From the NCBI RefSeq assembly GCF_900113125.1, contig NZ_FOOG01000003.1:127388-191387 (forward strand): a DNA stretch of 64,000 nucleotides, given 5' to 3'. Shown one piece after another: positions 1 through 8,959 of the stretch. Under the pieces are notes generated by a model. That model did no database searches. It was not told the origin of the DNA and worked only from the letters and a program-made list of their open reading frames with translations. This DNA comes from Halobacillus alkaliphilus. Lineage in GTDB: Bacteria > Bacillota > Bacilli > Bacillales > Halobacillaceae. Numbering within the stretch: position 1 is the first letter of the stretch; each line of letters starts with the position of its first letter. Position numbers and translations under genes: made by a program.

Positions 1-249
1 TGATGACAAGCCTTATACTAAACGAGTTTCCAACGAAATTCAATAGAGAATCCTTTAACAATCGCGTTACAAAGCGATTTACAGGAGTGAATTCCACTTC
101 AGTTCAAGAGTAGCTTACCATAAACCTGACACAGGTGCAAGAAGCCTAAACCACTGATGTGAAGGGGTTTTGCTCTATCTCAAACATTCCATACGAGTTA
201 TTACGACACAGGAGCAAGAAATCCCTTTATTATATAAAAAAATTTGTAC
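1..249. other. Noncoding stretch downstream of spoIVA
   Basis: I recognise no gene here. In B. subtilis hbs lies on this side of spoIVA, but no HU-like reading frame is visible. The stretch holds a 16-base motif, GACACAGG(T/A)GCAAGAA, at 128-143 and again at 205-220 with 15 of 16 bases equal. It also holds a small inverted repeat, AATCGC/GCGATT, near 60-82. The meaning of both is unknown. Confidence 0.5.
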
Positions 250-281
250 AAAAAAATTAAAACGGCCCACTGGGAGCCGTT
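250..281 (-). terminator. Intrinsic terminator of spoIVA
   Basis: On the minus strand a stem AACGGC/GCCGTT with a 9-base loop is followed by a T-rich tract. The stem overlaps the stop codon of spoIVA. Confidence 0.8.
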
Positions 282-1758
282 ATAGGATGATGGCTATCAT
301 GCCGCCGGAGCCTTCATTAATAATCCTCCCCAGCGTTTCTTGCAATTTATATCTTGCATTTTCTGGCATTAAAGCAAGTTTAGCCTGAATGCCTTCGCGA
401 ACAATTGAGCTTAACGAACGTCCAAATATATCTGAGTTCCAAATAGATAATGGGTCCTCTTCAAAATCCTGCATCAAATACCTCACAAGTTCCTCGCTTT
501 GTTTCTCTGTACCTATAATTGGCGAGAACTCAGACTGTACATCGACTTTCACCATATGAATGGAAGGGGCGACTGCTTTTAACCGAACGCCGAATCTTGA
601 ACCCTGACGGATTATTTCAGGCTCTTCCAGAGACATATCTTCTAAAGATGGAGCTGCTATGCCATAGCCGGTTTGTTTCACCATCTGCAAAGCATCCGCT
701 ACTTGGTCATACTCTCTTTTGGCGATGGCGAAATCCTGCATAATTTCCAAAAGATGATCTTTGCCCCGAATTTCCTCGCCCACAATCTCTTTCAGCACGT
801 GGTCATAAAGATGTTCAGGAGCCTGCAGGTCAATTTCTGCCACGCCTTCTCCAAGATCCATTCCAGAAATATGGGCTCCAGTAATATATTCATAGTGATC
901 AAAGTTTCCTATGACCGTATCTACGTCACGAAGCCGTTTAATGTCTTTCACTGTGTCTTCAATAGCATTTTGCAAATTGTTTCTTAACCAGTGTCTAGAA
1001 TCAAGCACCATTACCCAGCTCGGCAGGTTTACATTGACCTCAAGCACAGGAAACTCAAACAATGCCTCTCTAAGAACACTTTGTACATCTTGCTCTCTCA
1101 TACTTTCGACCGACAGCGCCAAAACTGGGATATCATATTTCTCGGATAGTTCACTTCTCAGTCGCTCTGTACTATCGGCATGAGGTTGAGCTGAATTAAC
1201 TATCATGATAAAAGGTTTACCAACTTCTCTGAGCTCTTCGACTACTTTTTCTTCAGCCTCTACGTAGTCGGCACGTGCGATTTCTCCAATCGTCCCATCA
1301 GTAGTTACTACAATTCCAATGGTTGAATGTTCCTGGATAACTTTTTGAGTACCGATTTCCGCTGCTTCTTGAAAAGGAATGGCTTCTTCATACCATGGTG
1401 TATGGATCATACGCGGACCATGTTCGTCCTCATAACCAACAGCGCCTTTTACAGCATAGCCGACGCAGTCCACCATACGGACACGTATATCCAGATGGTC
1501 ATCAATATTAATTGTAGCTGCATGGTTAGGAACAAATTTCGGTTCTGTGGTCATGATAGTTTTTCCAGCTGAACTTTGCGGAAGCTCATCTAACGCACGT
1601 TCCCTTTCAGACTCCTCTTCCATGTTCGGTAAGACTACTAATTCCATAAACTTCTTTATAAATGTAGATTTACCAGTCCGTACAGCCCCCACTACTCCCA
1701 GATAAATATCACCATTCGTCCGTTTGGAAATATCATTAAAGATATCTACCTTTTCCAA
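280..1758 (-). CDS. spoIVA: Stage IV sporulation protein A (coat basement ATPase)
   Basis: SpoIVA is the ATPase that polymerises on the forespore surface, anchored by SpoVM, and forms the base layer on which the spore coat is built. It also links to cortex formation. The 492-residue product has the family's usual length. It begins LEKVDIF and carries a P-loop, GAVRTGKS, at about residues 24-31, with the lysine at position 30 as in B. subtilis. I chose the TTG at 1758 because a strong GGGAGGGG ribosome site sits just upstream and homologs start at this residue; an in-frame ATG 33 bases further up would add an unsupported extension. A sigma-E-like promoter lies upstream, which fits mother-cell expression. 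It lies next to yphF, as in B. subtilis. Confidence 0.97.
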   Translation of the reverse strand: MEKVDIFNDISKRTNGDIYLGVVGAVRTGKSTFIKKFMELVVLPNMEEESERERALDELPQSSAGKTIMTTEPKFVPNHAATINIDDHLDIRVRMVDCVGYAVKGAVGYEDEHGPRMIHTPWYEEAIPFQEAAEIGTQKVIQEHSTIGIVVTTDGTIGEIARADYVEAEEKVVEELREVGKPFIMIVNSAQPHADSTERLRSELSEKYDIPVLALSVESMREQDVQSVLREALFEFPVLEVNVNLPSWVMVLDSRHWLRNNLQNAIEDTVKDIKRLRDVDTVIGNFDHYEYITGAHISGMDLGEGVAEIDLQAPEHLYDHVLKEIVGEEIRGKDHLLEIMQDFAIAKREYDQVADALQMVKQTGYGIAAPSLEDMSLEEPEIIRQGSRFGVRLKAVAPSIHMVKVDVQSEFSPIIGTEKQSEELVRYLMQDFEEDPLSIWNSDIFGRSLSSIVREGIQAKLALMPENARYKLQETLGRIINEGSGGMIAIIL

Positions 1759-1809
1759 AGGATCCCCTCCCAAATAAAATTTCACCATCATACAAGCCTA
1801 GACAATCTA

Positions 1810-1839
1810 ATTCTATGACATCATCTAAGTGAAATATGC
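1810..1839 (-). promoter_or_regulatory. Putative sigma-E promoter of spoIVA
   Basis: On the minus strand GCATATT (1839-1833) and CATAGAAT (1817-1810) are separated by 15 bases. They match the sigma-E -35 (KMATATT) and -10 (CATACAnT) consensus closely, and lie about 50 bases upstream of the TTG start. Sigma-E control of spoIVA is known in B. subtilis; this site is inferred from sequence only. Confidence 0.6.
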
Positions 1840-1965
1840 CAGAAATTAATAACTTCGTAATATAATTAAATGAACCGTGCTTCTGTAAACGTTCTGAACT
1901 AGCTCTTTAAAGCTTATGAGCACGGGGACAGATCATTCTTCATCCTTTTAAGCACATTCAGCACG

Positions 1966-1997
1966 CAAAAAAACCGCTCCCTTATCCGGGAACGGCT
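1966..1997 (-). terminator. Intrinsic terminator of yphF
   Basis: The minus strand has a CCGTTCCC/GGGAGCGG stem with a short loop, followed by seven T. It lies directly after the yphF stop codon. Confidence 0.85.
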
Positions 1998-2001
1998 CTT
2001 T

Positions 2002-2730
2002 TCAAGATGACTTATATTCGCTCATAAATATGGGTTCACCATCCCGTATGGTGTAGGGTTCAGAATAACCTGGTACAAACGGGGCATGGTCTGTAAGTAA
2101 ATAGCGGATATCTTCACCAGATTCATAGGAATGATCCTTATTGTTAAGATATTCATATAAGTCTTTTCGATAATCTATAAACAGTTTTCCTTCTGAATTT
2201 AAATAAACGGGCAGCATTTGCTGAGAATAAGGACTATCAATCATAGGAGGTTCATCTAGACCTATTTTTTCGTAATCAAGGGCGTAGACACCTTTAGCAA
2301 TTTGATCTCCAAATGGTGGATAACGATTATTATCCCTGAAAAATTTTACTTTCACCTGTAACGAGCGAAGTGTTTCGGTCGTTCTTAAATCGAGAACTTT
2401 TACTGTAGGGTTGTCCTCTGGATGAATGATAACATACTGATAATATCCTCCGTTCTCAAAAGCCGTACCAGGAGGTTCGCCAATTAGGTTTTGCTGCTTC
2501 AACTTTTCAAAATCCAGCTGATATTTCTGAAAAATAGGTGTTTCCTGAGGTTTAGTCTTAATGGGTAAGAGTCCGTTAGTATTTTCCTGATAGGTCTCCA
2601 CGGCATTTTGGATAGAGTCTAACTGTACCTGATTAGGTACCTGGTTCTTCTGCAGCTCGTTGCTTGGATAAAGACAGCCCGTCAAAATTACAAGAAGAAA
2701 TGGCACAGTCCATAGTTTTAGCATTTTCAT
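2002..2730 (-). CDS. yphF: YphF-like lipoprotein
   Basis: This is a 242-residue lipoprotein. The N-terminus has a hydrophobic segment ending in a lipobox (ILTGC, Cys at about residue 19), so it should be processed by signal peptidase II and anchored in the membrane. The rest is soluble, with no catalytic motif that I recognise. It matches B. subtilis YphF in position (between spoIVA and yphE) and in size. YphE lies 18 bases upstream, so the two are probably cotranscribed. Its function is unknown. The neighbourhood suggests a sporulation-linked role, which is inference. Confidence 0.85.
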   Translation of the reverse strand: MKMLKLWTVPFLLVILTGCLYPSNELQKNQVPNQVQLDSIQNAVETYQENTNGLLPIKTKPQETPIFQKYQLDFEKLKQQNLIGEPPGTAFENGGYYQYVIIHPEDNPTVKVLDLRTTETLRSLQVKVKFFRDNNRYPPFGDQIAKGVYALDYEKIGLDEPPMIDSPYSQQMLPVYLNSEGKLFIDYRKDLYEYLNNKDHSYESGEDIRYLLTDHAPFVPGYSEPYTIRDGEPIFMSEYKSS

Positions 2731-2748
2731 GTTGAGCCCTCCATTCCC

Positions 2749-2946
2749 TTAAGCTGTCGGTCCACTAAATACGATGTAAAATATAATAAAACCTCCTAGA
2801 ATCATAAACACATAGGCTAAAAAGGCCACAATCCCAGAGAGCACACCTTTTAATTTATACCTGCTTAATAAAATCAATCCAATCGCCAGAAACAAGAATA
2901 AAATCCCAGCAAAGGAGATGTACATATTGAGCATTGATTCAGACAT
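2749..2946 (-). CDS. yphE: YphE-like small membrane protein (DUF2768)
   Basis: The 65-residue protein has two hydrophobic helices (about residues 8-27 and 34-61) joined by a short basic loop, RYKLKG. It matches DUF2768/YphE in length, topology and position. The start has a good GGAGGA site (CAAAGGAGGACAACC before ATG). It is the first gene of a probable yphE-yphF unit. The biochemical role is unknown; in B. subtilis the gene belongs to the forespore regulon, to my knowledge. Confidence 0.85.
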   Translation of the reverse strand: MSESMLNMYISFAGILFLFLAIGLILLSRYKLKGVLSGIVAFLAYVFMILGGFIIFYIVFSGPTA

Positions 2947-3093
2947 GGTTGTCCTCCTTTGTACACAAATTGCTTTTGATATTATACCACACGCTTGCCA
3001 TTAAGCGGAAACACGCCTTCCTATTTCGAGCACAAGAAAATATCCTAACCAGAATTTATGTAAGGTTCATTAATTTCCATTTTTTCAAAGAAA

Positions 3094-3120
3094 ATAACCG
3101 GAGCAGCTATGCTCCGGTTT
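3094..3120 (-). terminator. Hairpin terminator downstream of spoVIF
   Basis: A perfect stem AACCGGAGCA/TGCTCCGGTT with a 4-base loop is followed on the minus strand by ATTTTCTTT. It is the likely end of the spoVIF transcript. Confidence 0.75.
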
Positions 3121-3218
3121 GACTAAATAATTCCCTATCCCGCTCATGTGAAATAATTGCTGCGTGTTATCATATGCATTTTTTCGAAGGGCCGCCTCCT
3201 CAGACGCCCACTCGTTAA

Positions 3219-3479
3219 CTATCCTTTTAAAAACTTACCTAAAGTATTCATATCCAAAGGCATATTCTGCTTCGTAATAGCTTCAACAATTTTATCTTCT
3301 TTTTGCTTAGAAACCGGTTTGTTTGCTATTTTTGCCAATTGACGCACTAAACGCCGCACCGTTTTCTCATCTTTAAAATCAGCATTTTGAACAGAATTTG
3401 CCACGTTAAAAACATCTTCTGCGTCAATATTAGCTTTCTTTTTCAAATGATCAAAGATATTCTTTTGAAAATCACTCAT
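3219..3479 (-). CDS. Stage VI sporulation protein F family
   Basis: This 86-residue protein starts MSDFQKNIFDHLKKKANID and resembles the SpoVIF family (Pfam SpoVIF), small helical proteins. The B. subtilis member (YjcC) affects coat assembly under GerE control. I chose the ATG at 3479 because an AGGAGGTC site sits 7 bases upstream; the longer open frame to 3548 would carry 23 unlike residues. It is helical and highly charged, with no membrane segment. It sits between yphE and gpsA, where B. subtilis has no gene I recall, so it may be a paralog specific to this lineage. The family call is from recall of sequence pattern. Confidence 0.75.
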   Translation of the reverse strand: MSDFQKNIFDHLKKKANIDAEDVFNVANSVQNADFKDEKTVRRLVRQLAKIANKPVSKQKEDKIVEAITKQNMPLDMNTLGKFLKG

Positions 3480-3540
3480 AAACAATTGACCTCCTCGTGC
3501 GTTAGGTTCTGGATAGTATATGCACGAGGTTCTATATGTG

Positions 3541-4581
3541 TCAGTCATTCATTTGTTCATCAAGAATATTTGTGAGATCCTCCATTTCATGACGACGGAT
3601 CCTGGTCATTAACTGGTCCACTACGTCTCTTGCATGGGCTTTTTCAAATAATATTCTGTAAATACCAGAAGTTATAGGCATTTCTACATCCTGCGTCTGG
3701 GAAAGCTGATAAGCCGCTTTCGTTGTTCGGACTCCTTCTACCACCATTCCCATTTCTTCAAGTACCTCATCCAAATCATTTCCCTGTCCTAATTTGTATC
3801 CGGCACGCCAATTACGGCTGTGAGAACTGGTACACGTAACAATTAAATCCCCCACGCCCGTAAGACCGGAAAATGTGAGGGGGTTAGCTCCCATAGACGT
3901 TCCTAAACGTGCAATTTCAGCCAACCCTCTTGTAATTAAAGCAGCTTTAGCGTTATCACCATAACCTAAACCGTCTGATATTCCAGCCCCCAAAGCTATA
4001 ATGTTTTTCAGGGCGCCACCCAGCTCCACACCGATGAGGTCAGGAGAAGTATAAACACGGAATTGGCGATTCATGAAAAGGTCCTGGACCTTTTCTGCTA
4101 CCTCTAGCTTTTTCGAGGAGATCGTCACTGTTGTCGGCTGTCGTAAGCTTACTTCTTCAGCGTGACTAGGTCCTGATAATACAACAATATCCTCATATAA
4201 TTCTTCAGGGATCTCTTCATGAATGACTTCTGAAACTCGTTTAAAAGTCTCAGGTTCAATCCCTTTCGATGCATGTGTGATGGTTACTTTATGGTCGATG
4301 AGCTCTCTAAGGTTCTGGCATACCTCACGCATAGCTTTCGTTGGTACAACAAGCAGGATGTGGTCAGCTCCACCCACAACCCGATCCAACTGACTATCAG
4401 CGACTATCCGTTCAGGTATGGTAACACCCTTTAAATATTTCTCATTTGCACGTGTTTCGTTTATCTCATCTGCATGCTCTTTACGGTGAGCCCAAAGAGC
4501 TACTTCATGACCATTATCTGCAAGGACGATGGCAAGAGCTGTTCCCCAGCTTCCTGCCCCTAAAACGGCTACTTTCCCCAT
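3541..4581 (-). CDS. gpsA: NAD(P)H-dependent glycerol-3-phosphate dehydrogenase
   Basis: GpsA reduces dihydroxyacetone phosphate to sn-glycerol-3-phosphate, the backbone of phospholipids and teichoic acids. The 346-residue protein has the N-terminal Rossmann motif GAGSWG (residues 8-13), the ALKNIIALGAG segment with the catalytic lysine near residue 190, and a GLTGVGDLIVTC stretch typical of the family. Length is normal. It follows der by 27 bases and probably shares its transcript, an arrangement conserved in Bacillus. Confidence 0.97.
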   Translation of the reverse strand: MGKVAVLGAGSWGTALAIVLADNGHEVALWAHRKEHADEINETRANEKYLKGVTIPERIVADSQLDRVVGGADHILLVVPTKAMREVCQNLRELIDHKVTITHASKGIEPETFKRVSEVIHEEIPEELYEDIVVLSGPSHAEEVSLRQPTTVTISSKKLEVAEKVQDLFMNRQFRVYTSPDLIGVELGGALKNIIALGAGISDGLGYGDNAKAALITRGLAEIARLGTSMGANPLTFSGLTGVGDLIVTCTSSHSRNWRAGYKLGQGNDLDEVLEEMGMVVEGVRTTKAAYQLSQTQDVEMPITSGIYRILFEKAHARDVVDQLMTRIRRHEMEDLTNILDEQMND

Positions 4582-4608
4582 GATACCTGCTCCCTTCTTG
4601 AAATTCCC

Positions 4609-5919
4609 TTAACTCCGCTTTCTGGCGAAGATTTTAATAGGCGTACCTTCAAAACCGAAAGCTTCGCGAATTCGATTTTCAAGAAAACGCTCATAAGTGA
4701 AGTGCATCAGTTCCGGTTCGTTTACAAATACTACGAAGCTTGGTGGTTTCACAGATACCTGCGTGGCATAAAAGATTTTTAACTTTTGCCCTTTTATGGA
4801 AGGTGATGGATTCATAGCCAAAGCATCCATAATCACTTCATTTAATATATTTGTTTGAACACGTTTGGCATGATTCTCACTTGCCTCCAGTATTCTTGGA
4901 AGTAAGGTATGAACACGCTTTTTAGTCTTTGCTGATAAAAATACAACAGGAGCATAATCCAAAAAGCGAAAGTTGGAACGAACCTTGTCTTCGAATTCTT
5001 TCATCGTTTTCTCTTCCACTTCTACTGTATCCCATTTATTTACCACAATGATAACAGCTTTACCGGCTTCGTGAGCATAGCCGGCTATCTTTTTATCCTG
5101 TTCCTGAATACCTGTATCTGCATCAATCAAGGATAAAACCACATCGGATCGCTCTATAGCTTTCAGCGCTCTCATTATACTGTATTTTTCAGTAGCCTCA
5201 TAAATCTTTCCACGCTTTCTCATACCTGCCGTGTCAATTATAACGTAATCTCGGTCATCTTTTGAAAACGGGGTATCTATAGCATCTCTAGTAGTTCCAG
5301 CTATATCGCTTACAATGACTCGCTCTTGTCCCAAAAGAGTATTTACTAATGAAGATTTCCCAACATTAGGACGGCCAATGACACTAAAACGAATAATATC
5401 GTCGTCGATTTCTTCTATCATTTTATCCGGGAAGTGTTTTACCACTTCATCCAGCATGTCCCCAAGCCCTAAACCATGCGTACCGGATATAGGGTGAGGT
5501 TCTCCAAACCCAAGAGAATAAAATTCATAGATGTTTTCTCTCATTTCTGGATTATCAACTTTATTTACGGCGAGCACCACAGGTTTGTTTGATTTGTAAA
5601 GTATCTTCGCAACTTCTTCATCAGCACCCGTAATTCCATCACGGCCGTTAACCATAAAAACAATAACATCCGCTTCATCGATAGCTACTTGAGCCTGCTC
5701 TCTCATTTGAACAAGTAAAGGCTCATCACCAAGTTCTATGCCGCCCGTGTCAATGACATTAAACCGTTCGTTCAACCACTCTCCCTCTGCATAAATACGA
5801 TCTCTCGTCACTCCAGGTGTATCTTCTACGATCGAAATTCTTTCCCCGACAAGCCTATTAAATATGGTTGATTTCCCCACATTCGGCCGTCCAACAATAG
5901 CCATGACAGATTTTCTCAT
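4609..5919 (-). CDS. der: Ribosome assembly GTPase Der (EngA)
   Basis: Der is an essential GTPase with two tandem G domains and a C-terminal KH-like domain. It acts in 50S ribosomal subunit maturation. The 436-residue product shows the first P-loop GRPNVGKS at residues 10-17, a second identical one near residue 183, the DTPG and DIAG switch regions, and NKVD and NKWD specificity motifs. The C-terminal KH-like region begins around residue 350. Length is typical. A terminator-like hairpin lies upstream, so der and gpsA probably form their own unit. Confidence 0.98.
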   Translation of the reverse strand: MRKSVMAIVGRPNVGKSTIFNRLVGERISIVEDTPGVTRDRIYAEGEWLNERFNVIDTGGIELGDEPLLVQMREQAQVAIDEADVIVFMVNGRDGITGADEEVAKILYKSNKPVVLAVNKVDNPEMRENIYEFYSLGFGEPHPISGTHGLGLGDMLDEVVKHFPDKMIEEIDDDIIRFSVIGRPNVGKSSLVNTLLGQERVIVSDIAGTTRDAIDTPFSKDDRDYVIIDTAGMRKRGKIYEATEKYSIMRALKAIERSDVVLSLIDADTGIQEQDKKIAGYAHEAGKAVIIVVNKWDTVEVEEKTMKEFEDKVRSNFRFLDYAPVVFLSAKTKKRVHTLLPRILEASENHAKRVQTNILNEVIMDALAMNPSPSIKGQKLKIFYATQVSVKPPSFVVFVNEPELMHFTYERFLENRIREAFGFEGTPIKIFARKRS

Positions 5920-6040
5920 GAAAGGATCTTCCTTTCTTCTTTTCTATTTTTACTTATTCCACGTTTTCTTCAACTTTAAAATACCGAGGTACAAGAAACA
6001 GAATTCTACCTAAGTTTTCTATTCATCTGTACCACGCAAC

Positions 6041-6100
6041 ATAAAAATACTGCTCTTCCGCGGATAGCCGATGCGCAGCTTTCCTCCCGCAGAACAGCAG
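6041..6100 (-). terminator. Probable terminator after the YIEGIA operon
   Basis: On the minus strand CTGCTGTTCTGCGG pairs imperfectly (12 of 14) with CCGCGGAAGAGCAG across a loop of about 21 bases, followed by TATTTTTAT. The position fits the end of the yphA-yphB-capping gene unit before der. Confidence 0.6.
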
Positions 6101-6164
6101 AAATCCTTTAACTCTAATATTTTAGCAGACATTCATAAAATAAACAATTACTGATCCGCTTTCA

Positions 6165-6350
6165 TCAATGCTTTACAATGATATATAATCGATCACTCAG
6201 GGCGTGAGCAATTCCATCAAGGATAGCCTCAAGATTAGCAGCTACGGCTTCCATTTCTTCTTTGGTGTCACAATGAAAAACGGCCGTGCTCCCGGTTACT
6301 TTTTCTGATTGAGTTGTAATCGCTGCTAGAATTGCTTTTTCCATCTTCAT
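6165..6350 (-). CDS. Capping complex subunit for YIEGIA
   Basis: This 61-residue soluble protein is encoded just 3 bases after the YIEGIA gene. It resembles the small family annotated as the capping complex subunit for YIEGIA. It begins MKMEKAILAAI and ends RLYIIVKH, with no membrane segment; an alpha/beta fold is likely from the alternating pattern. A GGGAGGG ribosome site precedes the ATG. The partner assignment rests on the family name and the tight linkage. Its molecular activity is not known to me. Confidence 0.75.
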   Translation of the reverse strand: MKMEKAILAAITTQSEKVTGSTAVFHCDTKEEMEAVAANLEAILDGIAHALSDRLYIIVKH

Positions 6351-6353
6351 ATT

Positions 6354-7235
6354 TTAGCCCTCCCTGTTTCTTTTCCTTGACGGCATTTGTATGGCATTTT
6401 CCAGTACCGGCACAGAAGAAATAATTTCTTTGGCTCTAACAGGGTCTTTTTCCTGAGGTAATATAAAAACCCCAATTCTCCCATCGTTAAGATCACGTTT
6501 AATTAACGGAACAAGTGCAGGGGTTCCAGAGTCTCTAAAAACTCCAAGGGTGACGGAGACATCATGTAAAATTGCTTGACGCTGGCCAAGATTAGCTATA
6601 GTAGAGCGAACACTAAAAGACTTAGGAGTTAGTATGAATCCCATCCCATACTTTAATATTTCGTCCTGACGTTCAGGAAGTCCTATGTTCATGATATAAA
6701 TGTTATCTACATACAAACCCGCCCCTTCAAAGCTAAGTTCTGAGAGTTCTACCGTTACGATATCGGAAAGCTTGGAACCACTCATTAACAGGGAAGAAAT
6801 AATAAAACACACTAAAGCAGCGCCAACAGCTGCCCAGCCATTTATTGCTAAATAGCACAGCGTAACAACGAAGGAAGTAAATATAACGAGGTAGTTTCGA
6901 CTTTCAAATGCGACAGCAATTCCTTCAATATAAGTGTTTCCGCGTGGTACAAGTTCAAAAGAATCCATTTCTGTTAACGTATTTCTTTCCATGTTACGAA
7001 CTTCTCTAAACTGGGAAGCAGCTAGCGTTAAAAAGGTAACAGCTGTAAATTCTTTTTCCATTATTGAGGGAATGGCTATAGTCCCGAGGGAAGCAGCTAT
7101 AAAACCCAGCGATAAATGAATAATTTTCCCGTGTAAATAGGTAGGATACTGACGATAGTCGGTTCGAAGCATAAAGACCCTTAAAGCCGTACCGACCGTA
7201 ATGCCCGCAATAATTGGATACGTGTATTCATTCAC
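6354..7235 (-). CDS. yphB: YIEGIA-motif membrane protein (YphB/SeaA-like)
   Basis: The 293-residue protein has several predicted membrane segments in the N-terminal half and a soluble C-terminal half. It carries the family's signature YIEGIA near residue 102 (GNTYIEGIAVAF). It corresponds to B. subtilis YphB (SeaA, linked to spore envelope assembly) by position. Translation starts at GTG, which overlaps the yphA stop codon (GTGA), pointing to translational coupling. The small capping-subunit gene follows 3 bases later. The exact mechanism is unknown. Confidence 0.85.
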   Translation of the reverse strand: MNEYTYPIIAGITVGTALRVFMLRTDYRQYPTYLHGKIIHLSLGFIAASLGTIAIPSIMEKEFTAVTFLTLAASQFREVRNMERNTLTEMDSFELVPRGNTYIEGIAVAFESRNYLVIFTSFVVTLCYLAINGWAAVGAALVCFIISSLLMSGSKLSDIVTVELSELSFEGAGLYVDNIYIMNIGLPERQDEILKYGMGFILTPKSFSVRSTIANLGQRQAILHDVSVTLGVFRDSGTPALVPLIKRDLNDGRIGVFILPQEKDPVRAKEIISSVPVLENAIQMPSRKRNREG

Positions 7236-7828
7236 ACATACACACCTCGTTTTTTAATTGTTTTAATTTTCTTCTGTTGCAAAGAGTACTTTAATCGGTG
7301 AATCCCATACATGATTAATAAAACGACCATACCTTTTAACACAAAAATTATCGTTTGTTGATTGAAAAAGGGTTCTTCCAATATGTAAATGGAAAGTACC
7401 AAATAAGACCATAATGTACCAAACGCATTAATAAGCAGCCAAGCCCCCATTAAACTAGGGAGGTCCTGAAACATTTTATGAAGAACAAATAAGAAGAACA
7501 TTACTCCCAGGTAAACACCTGGGAGTCTGGACCAAACTGGCTGCACCAGCAGAAAAAGCTGCACAGCTGTATAACCAATACTAAGCACAATTGGCCAGAA
7601 ATGCTGGATCATATGTTTACGAGTGATCTTCCATAAATAAGTGCCAAAAATGCCTAATAGCAAAACAAAGTAAAGCTGAAAGTTAATGAACTGATTATCA
7701 CCGAGTGTATATGTACACATTATGATCCAAATAAAAAGTAACAATCGACTTCTCAATTTAGAAGGTGGAATGAAAAAAAAGATGATGAGAGCAAGGAACC
7801 AAGCATACCAGTAATAAATAGCCGCCAA
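7232..7828 (-). CDS. yphA: YphA family membrane protein
   Basis: This 198-residue integral membrane protein has about six hydrophobic segments and a basic C-terminus (KKIKTIKKRG). It matches YphA by position between yphB and fni and by length. Its stop codon overlaps the GTG start of yphB. It has no catalytic motif and its function is unknown. It is probably the first gene of the yphA-yphB-capping unit, since the fni terminator lies upstream. Confidence 0.8.
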   Translation of the reverse strand: MAAIYYWYAWFLALIIFFFIPPSKLRSRLLLFIWIIMCTYTLGDNQFINFQLYFVLLLGIFGTYLWKITRKHMIQHFWPIVLSIGYTAVQLFLLVQPVWSRLPGVYLGVMFFLFVLHKMFQDLPSLMGAWLLINAFGTLWSYLVLSIYILEEPFFNQQTIIFVLKGMVVLLIMYGIHRLKYSLQQKKIKTIKKRGVYV

Positions 7829-7892
7829 ACTTTTCCACCCCTTCCTTCTTTTTATTATGGATCACTATCCCTTTCTTTAAACATCTGCCCAT

Positions 7893-7921
7893 ACAAAAAA
7901 CCCATGATAATAATCATGGGT
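7893..7921 (-). terminator. Intrinsic terminator of fni
   Basis: On the minus strand CCCATGAT/ATCATGGG with a 4-base loop is followed by TTTTTT. The stem includes the fni stop codon. Confidence 0.85.
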
Positions 7922-8951
7922 CAAGTCTTTGGTCTGACCATTCTTTAGTCCGGCCAAATAGTATATAAGGGTTATGGGACAAGTCGTGAATACTGGATGC
8001 ATTCACCAGCATCATCGCAATTTTAATCTCTTCATGGATATGACAAATTTCATTGACCAGAGCATCTTTACCTTCTTCTACCAGGACACGAAGCAACCCT
8101 CCGGCCATTCCAAATGCCTTCCCTCCTAAAATGAGTCCTTTCACTCCATCCAGCCCGTGGCGAACGCCACCGGATGCAATAATATGAAGATCCGGGGACA
8201 CAGAAGAAGATTCCAAAATGGAAATAGGGGTAGGGATTCCCCAGTTATTAAATGATGATAGGGGGTTGTCTCTTCTCATATTCTCAACTTTAGAGAAATT
8301 TGTCCCCCCCTGGCCTCCTACATCAATGTAACGAACCCCCATAGAATATAAGGTTTTTACTGTCTCTTTCGACATTCCATAACCTACTTCTTTTACTATG
8401 ACAGGAATAGATAATTTAGATACAATTTCTTCTATTCGACGAAGACGGTGGGAGAAGTCTCTGTCTCCTTCAGGCATTATTAATTCCTGAAGTGTATTAA
8501 TATGAATTTGCAGCCCATCCGCTTTAAGCATATCGACAGCTTCTTCTGCCTGAGGAACGGTCGCTTCACTCCCCACGTTTGCAAAAATAACTCCCTCAGG
8601 ATTTACTTCCCGCACAACTTCATAGGTAGATCTCTCCTCGGGATTTTTAATGGCTGACATTTGTGAACCTACCGCCATCCCAATACCGGTTTTACTTGCG
8701 GCTAAAGCGAGGTTCCGATTAATTTCTTTAGTTTCTTCTCCACCACCACCGGTCATTGCATTAACAAAAAGAGGGGAACTCAAATGAAGTTCCCCTACTT
8801 GTGTCTCTATACTCAATTGATTAAAGTCCAGACGGGCCAGACTTTGATGAACGATTTCCACATCGTCAAAATGATTGTGAGAAGCTCGTTCGTGACCTAA
8901 TGCATGGCGGATATGATCAATTTTCCTCTCAGACCTTGTCATATCCAACAC
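7914..8951 (-). CDS. fni: Type 2 isopentenyl-diphosphate delta-isomerase
   Basis: Fni is the FMN- and NAD(P)H-dependent enzyme that interconverts isopentenyl and dimethylallyl diphosphate in isoprenoid synthesis. The 345-residue protein has the TIM-barrel features of the family: RKIDHIRHAL at the N-terminus, FVNAMTGGG, VIVKEVGYGMS, the GGQGGTNF loop and IASGGVRHGLDG for phosphate binding. Length is normal. It is 8 bases downstream of the S1-like gene, the same order as in B. subtilis (ypgA after ypfD), so they are likely cotranscribed. Confidence 0.97.
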   Translation of the reverse strand: MLDMTRSERKIDHIRHALGHERASHNHFDDVEIVHQSLARLDFNQLSIETQVGELHLSSPLFVNAMTGGGGEETKEINRNLALAASKTGIGMAVGSQMSAIKNPEERSTYEVVREVNPEGVIFANVGSEATVPQAEEAVDMLKADGLQIHINTLQELIMPEGDRDFSHRLRRIEEIVSKLSIPVIVKEVGYGMSKETVKTLYSMGVRYIDVGGQGGTNFSKVENMRRDNPLSSFNNWGIPTPISILESSSVSPDLHIIASGGVRHGLDGVKGLILGGKAFGMAGGLLRVLVEEGKDALVNEICHIHEEIKIAMMLVNASSIHDLSHNPYILFGRTKEWSDQRLDP

Positions 8952-8959
8952 CCAATCAA

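Noticed and set aside
170..388. 72-codon plus-strand frame
   Set aside because: It overlaps the spoIVA terminator and 3' end in antisense and has no ribosome site.
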